Part shown: positions 54,793-63,056 of the stretch, piece after piece | How positions within the stretch are numbered: the first letter of the stretch is position 1 | How the letters are laid out: every line of letters begins with the position of its first letter | Source: Bacillus carboniphilus | GTDB taxonomy: Bacteria > Bacillota > Bacilli > Bacillales > JAIVKR01 | Direction of reading: 5' to 3' | Assembly: GCF_020524035.2 (NCBI RefSeq) | Contig: NZ_CP129013.1 | Coordinates: forward strand, 1,054,001 to 1,118,000 | DNA length: 64,000 bases | Translations under genes and position numbers: made by a program | The notes under the pieces: model-generated | What the model saw: only the letters and a program-made list of their open reading frames with translations | What the model was told of the DNA's origin: nothing | Database searches by the model: none

Positions 54793-56261
54793 TTAAAATC
54801 TTTTTCCTTCTAATATTTCGATGGCGACAGCACGATCATCAAATGAATAAGTTTCATTCCCAATAATTTGGTATGTTTCGTGTCCTTTACCAGCAATGAG
54901 GACAACATCTTCTCTTGTTGCTTTACTCAGAGCAAATTCAATTGCCTCTTTTCGACTCTCAATCAAGTGGTATTTCTCCCCCCTTCACTCCTGCTTCCAT
55001 ATCGATAAGGATAGACTTTGGGTCCTCTCTTCTTGGATTATCAGAGGTGAAGATGGCATAATCAGCTTTCTCTACTGCAATTCTCGCCATTTTTGGCCGT
55101 TTAAGTTTATCTCGTTCTCCTCCACAACCAATCACAACGTAAACTTTCCCTGTTGAAACTTGCTGAGCGGTTTGGAGCACATTTTCTAAACTATCTGGCG
55201 TATGAGCATAATCCACTATGACAATGGGCTGCGCAGGGTTATCACTTTTCACTAATTCAAAACGTCCTCTTACAGTTTCGAGCTTATGAAGCGCTTGTTC
55301 AACTATCTTTAACTCCACTTTAGCGGCTAAGCATGCAGCCACAGCAGCTAAAATATTATAAATACTAAACTCTCCCACAACAGGAACCTTAATCAAAACG
55401 TTTCCTTTTGGGGTACAAAGTTCAAATGTCGTCCCTTCTGCATTCATTTGAATATTCTTAGCCATAACGTCTGCTTCATTTTTTATTCCATACGTTACAA
55501 TATCAACGGCGGTCATTGAAAAATAGTAATCAGTTGCAGCGTCATCTTGATTGAAAATAGCGACCTTCCCATCATATGTATTTCCTAACTGTGCAAATAA
55601 CAACCCCTTAGCATTTCGATACTCTTCCATAGAGCCATGATAATCTAAATGATCTTGCGTTAAATTAGTAAATACCGCTATATTAAAATCACATCCATGC
55701 ACTCTACCTTGATGGAGGGCATGAGAAGAGACTTCCATCACAGCACTATCTATATTAACATTAGCCATTTCTGAAAATGTTTTTTTGTAAAGTTAAGCTT
55801 TCAGGGGTCGTATTAACTGTATCCGTCAATTTATCATCGATTTTAATGTACATAGTACCTATTAATCCAGTTTTTTTATTCGCCTCTGTTAAAATTTGAT
55901 CGATAATATGCGTAGTCGTTGTTTTTCCATTGGTACCAGTAACTCCAATTAACTGCATTTTTTTAGTAGGCTCATCGTAAAAAATACTTGAGAGCTTTGC
56001 CATAACCCTTCTACTATTATTCACCACAATCACAGGTACAGGTATATTTTTTAATGGTTTTTCAGCCAAAATAGCTACGGCTCCGTTTGAAATGGCAGAA
56101 TGAACAAAATCATGTCCATCAACAGTATAACCTTCTATACAAATAAATAAGGTGCCTTCTGTAACTTTACGTGAGTCCATTTCAACTGAAGAGATCGTAG
56201 GGTTTGAATCGTTGATAAGTTGATAATTATTTAGTTGGTCCAAAAGTGTAGATAATTTCAT
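54793..56261 (-). CDS. murE: UDP-MurNAc-tripeptide (meso-DAP) synthetase MurE, two frameshifts as sequenced
   Basis: MurE adds the third residue of the stem peptide. The DNPR motif in [10 protein letters not shown] indicates meso-diaminopimelate. ATP loop [13 protein letters not shown] is in the first frame (56261-55761); the middle frame has MEVSSHAL and the ligase domain; the last 54 codons ([12 protein letters not shown] to LEGKRF, stop at 54793) are in a third frame. Extra bases lie in the 7-base run 55780-55786 and the 6-base C run 54977-54982. Corrected length is 488 residues. Essential, so error is likely. Confidence 0.92.
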
Positions 56262-56435
56262 GGTGCCCTATCCTCTCTTTAAAGTGTATTAAACAAGTAA
56301 TTAGAAATGTATTCTATAATGAAAAATTAATAAATAGCCTTTTTCGTTGCATCCTCACTATTTTATCTTAAATTAACCGAAAGTGCTATATGCTTATTGA
56401 GAGTGTATAAATTGATATACAATTGTAATCTAGTA

Positions 56436-58352
56436 TTAATCACTCAAAAAAACTTTGATCGTCGAGCCATCTTTTACTTTTGAGCCCGCTTCAGGTAATT
56501 GTTGTACGACTCGGTCCCCTTCACCGCTTGTTTTAAGGGAAAAGTTAATCAGTTGATTTTGTAATTCTCTTTTTGTTAACCCAATTAAATTAGGAACCTC
56601 CACCATTTTTTCTTCATTCCATTTATATTCTTTTTCAATTTGATTCTCTCTTGGTGCAACCTCTAGAGCCCTTAATGAATCTTCAATAATATTTCCAACA
56701 ATAGGGGCCGCTACCACACCACCAAATTGGACCGTTCCTTTTGGGTTATCTATAGCCACATAAACGACAATTTCAGGGTCATCTGCTGGGGCAAAGCCAA
56801 TAAAGCTAACGATATGGTTGTTTTCTAAGTATCTCCCATCTTGCGCTTTTTGAGCAGTCCCTGTTTTCCCTCCTACTCTGTACCCATCAACGAATGCTTT
56901 TCCGCCTGTTCCTTTTGCGACAACAGATTCCAATGCACCCCTCAATTCCTTTGAAGTTTCCTCAGAAATAACTTGACGCTTTTCTTTCGGTTCGTTTTCC
57001 ATAATAACCTCTCCTGTAATAGGATTGATCCATTTCTTAGCTACAAAAGGCGTATATAGCGTTCCTCCATTAATTGCCGCTGATACGGCAGCTACTTGTT
57101 GTATAGGGGTTACGGATACTCCTTGTCCAAAAGCGGTCGTGGCAAGTTCAATAGGACCAACTTTTTCTTCTTTAAAAAGTATACCCTTTCCTTCTCCTTG
57201 TAAATCAATTCCGGTTTTTTCACCGAAGCCAAATTCATGAATATAGTCAAATAATAAATCCTTCCCTAACCTTTGTCCAAGTTCCACAAAACCTGGGTTA
57301 CAGGAATTTTGGACGACTTCTAAAAATGTTTGTGAACCGTGTCCACCCTTTTTCCAGCACCTTAGCTTCGCGCCCGCCACTTCTATATGACCGGGATCGT
57401 AAAATTGATCATTCTTTAAATCAACCTTGTTTTCTTCAATTGCGGCAGCTAAAGTGATAATTTTAAATGTAGATCCTGGTTCATATTGGCTCCATATTGG
57501 TAAGTTTCTGTTATAGACATCCGCATCAACTTCTTGATAATTTTCCGGATTATAGGATGGACGACTCGACATTCCTAATATTTCTCCCGTATTAGGATCC
57601 ATGGCGATGGCAATTGCACCATCAGGGTTATACTGCGTTTCGGCAATATCCAATTCTCTCTTAATAATGGATTGAACTTTTGAATCTACCGTTAGCATTA
57701 AATCGAGTCCATCTTGAGGTGGGACATAATCATCAGCTTCGTTCTTCATTTTTTGCCCTTTTGCATCAGAGTAGATTTGAACATATCCCTTTTTTCCTTG
57801 TAATTGCTCTTGATAAGTTAACTCCAATCCATTTAACCCTTGATTATCAATACCTGTGAAACCTAGAACATGAGATAAGTAATCTCCGAAAGGATAATAC
57901 CTTTTAAAGTCTTCTGCAACATAAATACCTTCAATATCTAAATCTTGAATTTCTTTTACTTGCTCCTCCGTTATTTTTCTGCCCCCTTTATTAAACTTGA
58001 CCATAAAATCTTTCTGGGTCAAATATTGATATGCTTGTTCTTCTGACATATCAAGTATAGTGACAATTTTCTTTGCCACCTGAGCAGGGTTTTCGATTTG
58101 TCTTGGAACAGCAAAAACGGTCGGAGCACTTTTATTGGTTGCATGCTCGACCCCATTTCGATCAAGTATTTCTCCTCTTTTAGGTTGGAATGGAACATTC
58201 CGACTCCATGACTCTTTCGCTAAAGAAGTAAGTTTATCACCTATGAAAAACTGAACATAGCCCAAGCGAATATCAATGATAAAAAAAATGAAAAACCCAA
58301 TCAACAAAACAGTTACTAGTCTTCTGCGCACGGTAACATTCGAGACTCTCAT
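56436..58352 (-). CDS. spoVD: Sporulation-specific penicillin-binding protein SpoVD
   Basis: SpoVD is a class B transpeptidase for spore cortex synthesis, partner of SpoVE. N-terminal membrane anchor (about residues 11-30), dimerisation domain (GEILDRNGVEHATNKS), transpeptidase domain with the SxxK serine in EPGSTFKIITL, SCN motif in VQNSCNPG, KTGT in GGKTGTAQKA, and one C-terminal PASTA domain (VEVPNLIGLTKRELQNQL). 638 residues. Its upstream region is the repeat block, so its promoter should lie within about 70 nt of the ATG or be shared with pbpB. Confidence 0.95.
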   Translation of the reverse strand: MRVSNVTVRRRLVTVLLIGFFIFFIIDIRLGYVQFFIGDKLTSLAKESWSRNVPFQPKRGEILDRNGVEHATNKSAPTVFAVPRQIENPAQVAKKIVTILDMSEEQAYQYLTQKDFMVKFNKGGRKITEEQVKEIQDLDIEGIYVAEDFKRYYPFGDYLSHVLGFTGIDNQGLNGLELTYQEQLQGKKGYVQIYSDAKGQKMKNEADDYVPPQDGLDLMLTVDSKVQSIIKRELDIAETQYNPDGAIAIAMDPNTGEILGMSSRPSYNPENYQEVDADVYNRNLPIWSQYEPGSTFKIITLAAAIEENKVDLKNDQFYDPGHIEVAGAKLRCWKKGGHGSQTFLEVVQNSCNPGFVELGQRLGKDLLFDYIHEFGFGEKTGIDLQGEGKGILFKEEKVGPIELATTAFGQGVSVTPIQQVAAVSAAINGGTLYTPFVAKKWINPITGEVIMENEPKEKRQVISEETSKELRGALESVVAKGTGGKAFVDGYRVGGKTGTAQKAQDGRYLENNHIVSFIGFAPADDPEIVVYVAIDNPKGTVQFGGVVAAPIVGNIIEDSLRALEVAPRENQIEKEYKWNEEKMVEVPNLIGLTKRELQNQLINFSLKTSGEGDRVVQQLPEAGSKVKDGSTIKVFLSD

Positions 58353-58419
58353 ATAAAGATGAAACTCCCCTCTACTATTGTAGTTCCATCATATGCTTGA
58401 CCCAAAATGAGTAGAACTA

Positions 58420-58568
58420 AGAAAAGCGGAAGCGACCGTTTAGCGACGAAGGGGTTTGAGCACTCCGTATGAGATAAAGGAAACACGAAAAGCCGCAGGC
58501 TTCGATGTTGACTTATCATAAGGAGGAGAGCGAAAACTTACGAGTCGCTGGGCGCTGGAGCTAGACAA
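58420..58568 (+). repeat. Modular hairpin repeat, basic 149-bp unit (copy B1)
   Basis: The same scaffold as 44596-44744. Stem arms AGCGAC (58442-58447) and GTCGCT (58544-58549) pair; in copy A both sides are changed (AGCAAC, GTTGCT), preserving pairing. The two insertion positions hold only short spacers (GGTTTGAGCACTC and TAAGGAGGAGAGC). It is directly followed by copy B2. Confidence 0.85.
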
Positions 58569-58569
58569 T

Positions 58570-58837
58570 AGAAAAGCGGAAGCGACCGTTTAGCGACGAA
58601 GGTGAAAAAGGAACGTCAACTAAGAACAGTCACGTCCTGTGACTAACGTTGACGCTAGAACCTCCTGTTCATCGCCGTATGAGATAAAGGAAACACGAAA
58701 AGCCGCAGGCTTCGATGTTGACTTATCAAAGAAATGGAACATCATCTAAAGGCACCCACGTCGTGTGGGCAACGATGATGCTAGCACTTCCTGTGCGTCG
58801 AAAAACTTACGAGTCGCTGGGCGTTGGAGCTAGACAA
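58570..58837 (+). repeat. Modular hairpin repeat, 268-bp unit with two inserted hairpin modules (copy B2)
   Basis: The scaffold is as in B1, but the two short spacers are replaced by related modules of about 70 nt. Module 1 (58603-58675) has outer stem CGTCAAC/GTTGACG and inner stem AGTCAC/GTGACT. Module 2 (58729-58800) has outer stem CATCATC/GATGATG and inner stem CCCAC/GTGGG. Both have 5-nt loops (GTCCT, GTCGT) and a shared tail (CTAGMAC-YTCCTGT-KCRTCG). The paired differences keep both stems intact. Confidence 0.85.
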
Positions 58838-58838
58838 T

Positions 58839-58913
58839 AGAAAAGTGGAAGCGCTTTGAACAGCCACGACAAGCAACTAACGATGACTCTAGCACTTCCT
58901 GTACGTCGCAAAA
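58839..58913 (+). repeat. Truncated modular repeat (copy B3)
   Basis: Begins with AGAAAAGTGGAAGCG like B1 and B2, then passes to a decayed module ending AACGATGACTCTAGCACTT and CCTGTACGTCG. The rest of the scaffold is missing. It adjoins the pbpB terminator. Together the three copies and the terminator account for most of the 615-bp gap between pbpB and spoVD. Confidence 0.7.
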
Positions 58914-58914
58914 G

Positions 58915-58949
58915 AAAAAATGCCTTACGTTTCCGTAAAAGCATTTTTC
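58915..58949 (-). terminator. Terminator of the mraZ-rsmH-ftsL-pbpB operon
   Basis: A long stem (AAAAATGC, one mismatch, then TTACG with CGTAA) with a short loop, followed on the minus strand by TTTTTTCTTTTG; it begins 18 nt after the pbpB stop. Confidence 0.88.
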
Positions 58950-58967
58950 TAAAATGGGGGTACTCTC

Positions 58968-61095
58968 TTACTCTAAGGTTACCGCTAGTTTATCCCCTTC
59001 TTTTAGTTTCACTCCTTCTTTAATGGACTGCTTGGTTACATATCCAGTTCCTTCAACAGGTTGAAGATCAATATCAACTAATTTACAAAAGTTTTCTACA
59101 TCCCGATATGACCAACCTGTCAAATTTGGCATAGTTGGCTGCTCTGTCACTAGAAATAATTTACTTTTTAGCAGAAGTGGAGAATCTCCTTCTTCAGGGA
59201 ACTGTTGAACAACTTTTTTTCCTTCTCCGATCACAATAGGCTGAAGGTTTTTCTTTGTTAGCTGTTCTGAAATCGTTTTAGGGTTTTTACCCCTATAATT
59301 TTCGATAGTAATTTCAGTAGGTAAGCTTGATTTAGAATCACTAGTCGTACTTGCCTCTAAATAACTTAAGCTTCTTTCTAACACTTGATTGAAAACATCT
59401 ACAACAGCTTTTTTCCCATCGTGCTTAGGATCTTGTGCCATAACATACATGACAAGCTGAGGATCATCCTTTGGTGCCAGACCTAAAAAGGAATAAATAT
59501 ATTTCCCTTGTTCTATCTTTCCATCTGTATACATTTGAGCGGTACCTGTTTTACCTGCAACTTGATAGTTTTCATTGTAGTATGCCGTTCCCGTACTACC
59601 GTTCGTATCTGGATCACCATCAGCCTCTTGATCAACTACGCGTTCAAGTAAATCTCTTACTTGCTTTGCCGTATCAGGACTAACAGGTTGTCCAGCTTGA
59701 GTTGGTTTTTTTTCTTCAATTATTTCACCTGTATTTGAATCCACAATCTTTTTAATGAGAAACGGCTTCATCATCTTCCCGTCATTTGCAATCGCTGTAA
59801 GTGCTTGGATTTGCTGAATAGGCGTAACGGTGATGGATTGGCCAAACGAGGTGATGAGCTTCGTTCGTGTATCAACGTCCTCGCTCGGAAACATACCTGT
59901 TTGTTCATCCTCCAAATCAATACCCGTTTTCTTTCCAAAACCAAAGCGATCGAGGTATTGAAAGTATGTATCAATCCCTAGTTTTTCATTGACTAATATC
60001 GACATGGCCACGTTAGAAGATCTCTGAAACCCTTGATCAAACGTATATTTTCCGCCATCGTATTTTAAAGTGCTATGGTCATTAATGGGAGCTCCTGCTA
60101 CTTCAGTATAAGAACCCGATTGAAACGTTTCATTACCATTATATTTCCCTTCTTCAATTGCCGAAGCAACCGTAAAAGTTTTCATCGTTGAACCAGGTTC
60201 AAAAGCATAATATACAGCATCGTTATGATAGTTAGTAATATCACGTAAATTAGGATCGAACGAAGGATCATTTGCCATTGCTAATATTTCGCCGGTTTTT
60301 GGGTTCGCCACAATGCCAATCATTTTTTCTGTCTCATATTTCTTTGCTCTCTGCCTCATTAATAGCCGAATCTAAATACGTTTGTATTTTATAATCGAGA
60401 GTTAAATAAACATTTGCTCCATTATCTGGTTCGTTTATTTCGATATCTCCATTAGGAAATAAAAATCCCAATTGATCACGTTCAACAATTTGATAACCAT
60501 CTTGACCTGTTAAGTATTCTTCTAGACTTTCCTCAATACCAATGATCCCCTTTTTCTCTTTATCACTATAAGCACCAATTACATGAGAAGCAAAGACACC
60601 ATTTGGATATGTCCTCGTTGAATTTTCCCTAAAATCAATTCCTTTTAAGTGTAACGACTCAATTTGCTGTTTTGTAAAATAAGAAAGCTTTTTACTTAAT
60701 TCTATTTGATATTTTTTCGCTTCAATTGCTTGATCAAGTTGTTGAATGACCTTGTTTTCGTCCATTGATAAGTAAGGGGCTAATTGAGATGCAGTTTCGA
60801 CGGTATTAACAACGTGTTTTTCCTCGCCATTTGGAAAACCAGCTGATCTTGATGGATCCACGTAGGCGATCAACGTAAAAGTCGTCTTGTTCCCTGCGAC
60901 TACTTCACCGTTTCGATCATAAATGACCCCTCTATTTCCAGTAATTTTAATCCTTTCATCATATTTTTCAGCTGCCTTTTCATCTAACGAAACATTGTTT
61001 ATTTCTCCCGTTAACTGTATGTATAAAAAACGACTAAAAAAAATTAAAAAGAGCAACATAAATATTAATGATAATATTGCTGCTCCTCTGTTCAT
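58968..61095 (-). CDS. pbpB: Penicillin-binding protein 2B (divisome transpeptidase), one frameshift as sequenced
   Basis: PBP2B is the essential septal class B transpeptidase. The first frame (61095-60334) has the membrane anchor and the pedestal (NRGVIYDRNGEVVAGN). The second (60359-58968) has the SxxK serine in EPGSTMKTFT, SSN in RSSNVAMS, KTGT in AGKTGTAQM, and two C-terminal PASTA domains. One extra base lies between about 60340 and 60358 (around GAGAGCAAAGAAATATG); corrected length is 708 residues. Start is 15 nt after the ftsL stop. Essential, so it is probably intact in the cell. Confidence 0.92.
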
Positions 61096-61110
61096 ATTTT
61101 TATTTTTTTT

Positions 61111-61470
61111 TCATTCATTCTTCGTTCCTTTATCATTAATTGATGTAATATCAAGGCCTAACTCCTCTGCTTTTTTCAAAATTAATTGCGGATTTTTTAG
61201 TTCATCGATGTAAACAATTAATTCCTCATTCGCTTTTTCTTGCTTGCTAATATCCGCTTCAATTTGCTGCAGCAGCTGATTTTCCTTGTATAAGATTAAG
61301 CTGTTATTAATGATTTGAACAGAAGCTATTAAAACGACGCCTAGAAAAGCTACAATCAAGAATTTCTCACCTATTGTAATATCCCTTTTCTTTTTTATCG
61401 TTATTTTCTTCGTTTTAACTTGTTGACTTTGTTCCTGTTTTTGTTGAATCTTCGTCGCTAAATTATTCAC
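61111..61470 (-). CDS. ftsL: Cell division protein FtsL
   Basis: FtsL is a short bitopic divisome protein forming a complex with DivIC and DivIB. A basic cytoplasmic N-terminus (residues 1-36) precedes one transmembrane helix (about 37-57, FLIVAFLGVVLIASVQII) and a heptad coiled coil with a C-terminal segment (LKKAEELGLDITSIND). 119 residues, normal. Lies between rsmH and pbpB. Confidence 0.93.
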   Translation of the reverse strand: MNNLATKIQQKQEQSQQVKTKKITIKKKRDITIGEKFLIVAFLGVVLIASVQIINNSLILYKENQLLQQIEADISKQEKANEELIVYIDELKNPQLILKKAEELGLDITSINDKGTKNE

Positions 61471-61513
61471 ACGCTAGCCCCTTTCTATTGGAGAGTACAA
61501 TATAAAAGCTCTA

Positions 61514-62452
61514 TTAAAACTTAAGTCTTTCTGCGATTCGAAGTTTAGCAGACCTTGCTCGATTGTTATTTTCTAATTCTTCATCAGAGGGAAGAATCGG
61601 TTTTCTCGTTACTAGCTTAATCTTTGGCTTGAACTCTTCTGGAATAACAGGTAAACCAGGTGGGAGTGGGGGTGGTTCACTGACCTTTTTAAACGTGTCT
61701 TTACAAATTCTATCTTCCAAGGAATGGAAAGTGATGACACAAACCCTACCTTGAACATTAAGCAATTGTAACGATTGTTCAATTGCCTTTTCAAACACCC
61801 CAAGTTCATCATTAACAGCAATGCGAATCGCTTGGAAAATTCGCTTGGCAGGATGTCCTCCCTTTCTTCTTGCAGGAGCTGGAATTGCGTCTTTTATTAT
61901 TTCGACCAATTCTCCAGTTGTTTTAATCTTTTTTTCTAAACGGGCTTTCTCAATTTTTCTAGCAATTTGCTTTGAAAACTTTTCTTCTCCGTATTTAAAA
62001 AAGATTTTTACTAAATCTTCATACGACCATTCATTCACCACTTCGTAAGCACTCAAACTAGCTTGTTGGTCCATTCTCATATCTAATGGTGCGTCTTGGT
62101 GATAACTAAATCCTCGCTCAGCTTCATCAAGCTGTGGTGATGAAACACCTAAATCAAACAAAATGCCATCGACTTTATCAATTCCTCGTTCTAATAATTC
62201 ATCTTTTAAATGTGTAAAATTACTCTTAATCAACGTAACTTGGTCCATAAAGGGCGTAAGCTTTTCTTTTGCGGCCTTATGGGCCATTTCGTCTTGATCA
62301 AAGGCAAATAAATGCCCTTCCTTGGACAGTCTAGCAGATATTTCATAGCTATGACCTGCCCCTCCTAACGTACAATCTACATAAATTCCATCAGGTTTAA
62401 TATTAAGGCCCTCAATAGCCTCATCAAGTAATACTGTTTTATGTTTAAACAA
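61514..62452 (-). CDS. rsmH: 16S rRNA (cytosine-1402-N4)-methyltransferase RsmH
   Basis: RsmH (MraW) methylates N4 of C1402 in the 16S rRNA decoding centre. The SAM site is [37 protein letters not shown] and [12 protein letters not shown] are highly conserved. A TTG at 62452 ([13 protein letters not shown]), 8 nt after AAAGGTGG, gives 312 residues; a GTG at 62464 overlaps the ribosome site. Confidence 0.96.
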   Translation of the reverse strand: MFKHKTVLLDEAIEGLNIKPDGIYVDCTLGGAGHSYEISARLSKEGHLFAFDQDEMAHKAAKEKLTPFMDQVTLIKSNFTHLKDELLERGIDKVDGILFDLGVSSPQLDEAERGFSYHQDAPLDMRMDQQASLSAYEVVNEWSYEDLVKIFFKYGEEKFSKQIARKIEKARLEKKIKTTGELVEIIKDAIPAPARRKGGHPAKRIFQAIRIAVNDELGVFEKAIEQSLQLLNVQGRVCVITFHSLEDRICKDTFKKVSEPPPLPPGLPVIPEEFKPKIKLVTRKPILPSDEELENNNRARSAKLRIAERLKF

Positions 62453-62496
62453 CGTTGTAACCACCTTTTAATATGTAAATGAGTCTGAGATGCGAA

Positions 62497-62928
62497 CTAT
62501 AAGTCAAAGTCAATCATGTTTTCAGCAATCTCTTCAAATGAACTTTCTTGCTCGTTTACATATTGTTCCCAAATCTCTTTACTCCATAATTCAATTCGAT
62601 TAGAGACTCCTATGATGACACATTCCTTCTCTAACTTCGCATAATCGATCAGCGATTGGGCAATATTGACTCTGCCTTGCTTATCAAGTTCACATTCGAT
62701 TGCACCTGAAAAGAAGAAACGTGTAAAAGCACGGGCATCTTTTTTTGTTAATGGGAGAGTTTTTAGTTTTTCCTCGATGATGTCCCATTCCTTCATGGGA
62801 TAACCAAACAAGCATTGATCGAGTCCACGAGTAAGAATAAAAGAAGAACCTAACTCAAGTCGAAACTTAGAAGGAACAATCATTCTTCCTTTAACATCAA
62901 TTGTATGATTATACTCGCCCATGAACAT
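62497..62928 (-). CDS. mraZ: Transcriptional regulator MraZ
   Basis: MraZ is a ring-forming DNA-binding protein with two SpoVT/AbrB-like swapped-hairpin domains that controls the dcw promoter. [23 protein letters not shown] and [17 protein letters not shown] each contain the DxKGR-type motif. The ATG at 62928 after AAAAGGTGGG gives 143 residues; the frame is open to 62979. Three direct repeats of its binding box precede it. Confidence 0.96.
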   Translation of the reverse strand: MFMGEYNHTIDVKGRMIVPSKFRLELGSSFILTRGLDQCLFGYPMKEWDIIEEKLKTLPLTKKDARAFTRFFFSGAIECELDKQGRVNIAQSLIDYAKLEKECVIIGVSNRIELWSKEIWEQYVNEQESSFEEIAENMIDFDL

Positions 62929-62953
62929 AGCGTTCCCACCTTTTAGACATATG

Positions 62954-62979
62954 CCCCACTTTACACCACTTTGTCCCAC
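62954..62979 (-). promoter_or_regulatory. MraZ operator (three GTGGN direct repeats)
   Basis: On the minus strand GTGGGA (62979-62974), GTGGTG (62969-62964) and GTGGGG (62959-62954) recur every 10 bp, as in MraZ operators (TGGGN boxes with 5-nt spacers). A -10-like TAAAAT (62991-62986) lies just upstream; no good -35 is seen. Autoregulation of the dcw cluster is likely. Confidence 0.75.
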
Positions 62980-63004
62980 ACCTATATTTTACACTGTATT
63001 GAGA

Positions 63005-63035
63005 CAAAAAAAAACCCTTTAAATGACAAGGGTTT
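63005..63035 (-). terminator. Terminator of bshC
   Basis: Stem AAACCCTT with AAGGGTTT followed by nine U on the minus strand, 22 nt after the bshC stop. Confidence 0.9.
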
Positions 63036-63056
63036 AAAGTTTATATCTTTTATACG

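Noticed and set aside
56262-56435. Promoter or terminator between spoVD and murE
   Set aside because: TAAAAT and a small AATTG/CAATT palindrome are present, but no pair of elements or U-tailed stem is convincing.
58353-58400. Sigma-E promoter for spoVD
   Set aside because: CATATGAT resembles a sigma-E -10, but no acceptable -35 lies at the right distance.
58420-58913. Tandem repeats considered as a CRISPR array
   Set aside because: Units are 149-268 bp, not short repeats with unique 30-40 bp spacers; the variable parts are related hairpins, and no cas genes are in the window.
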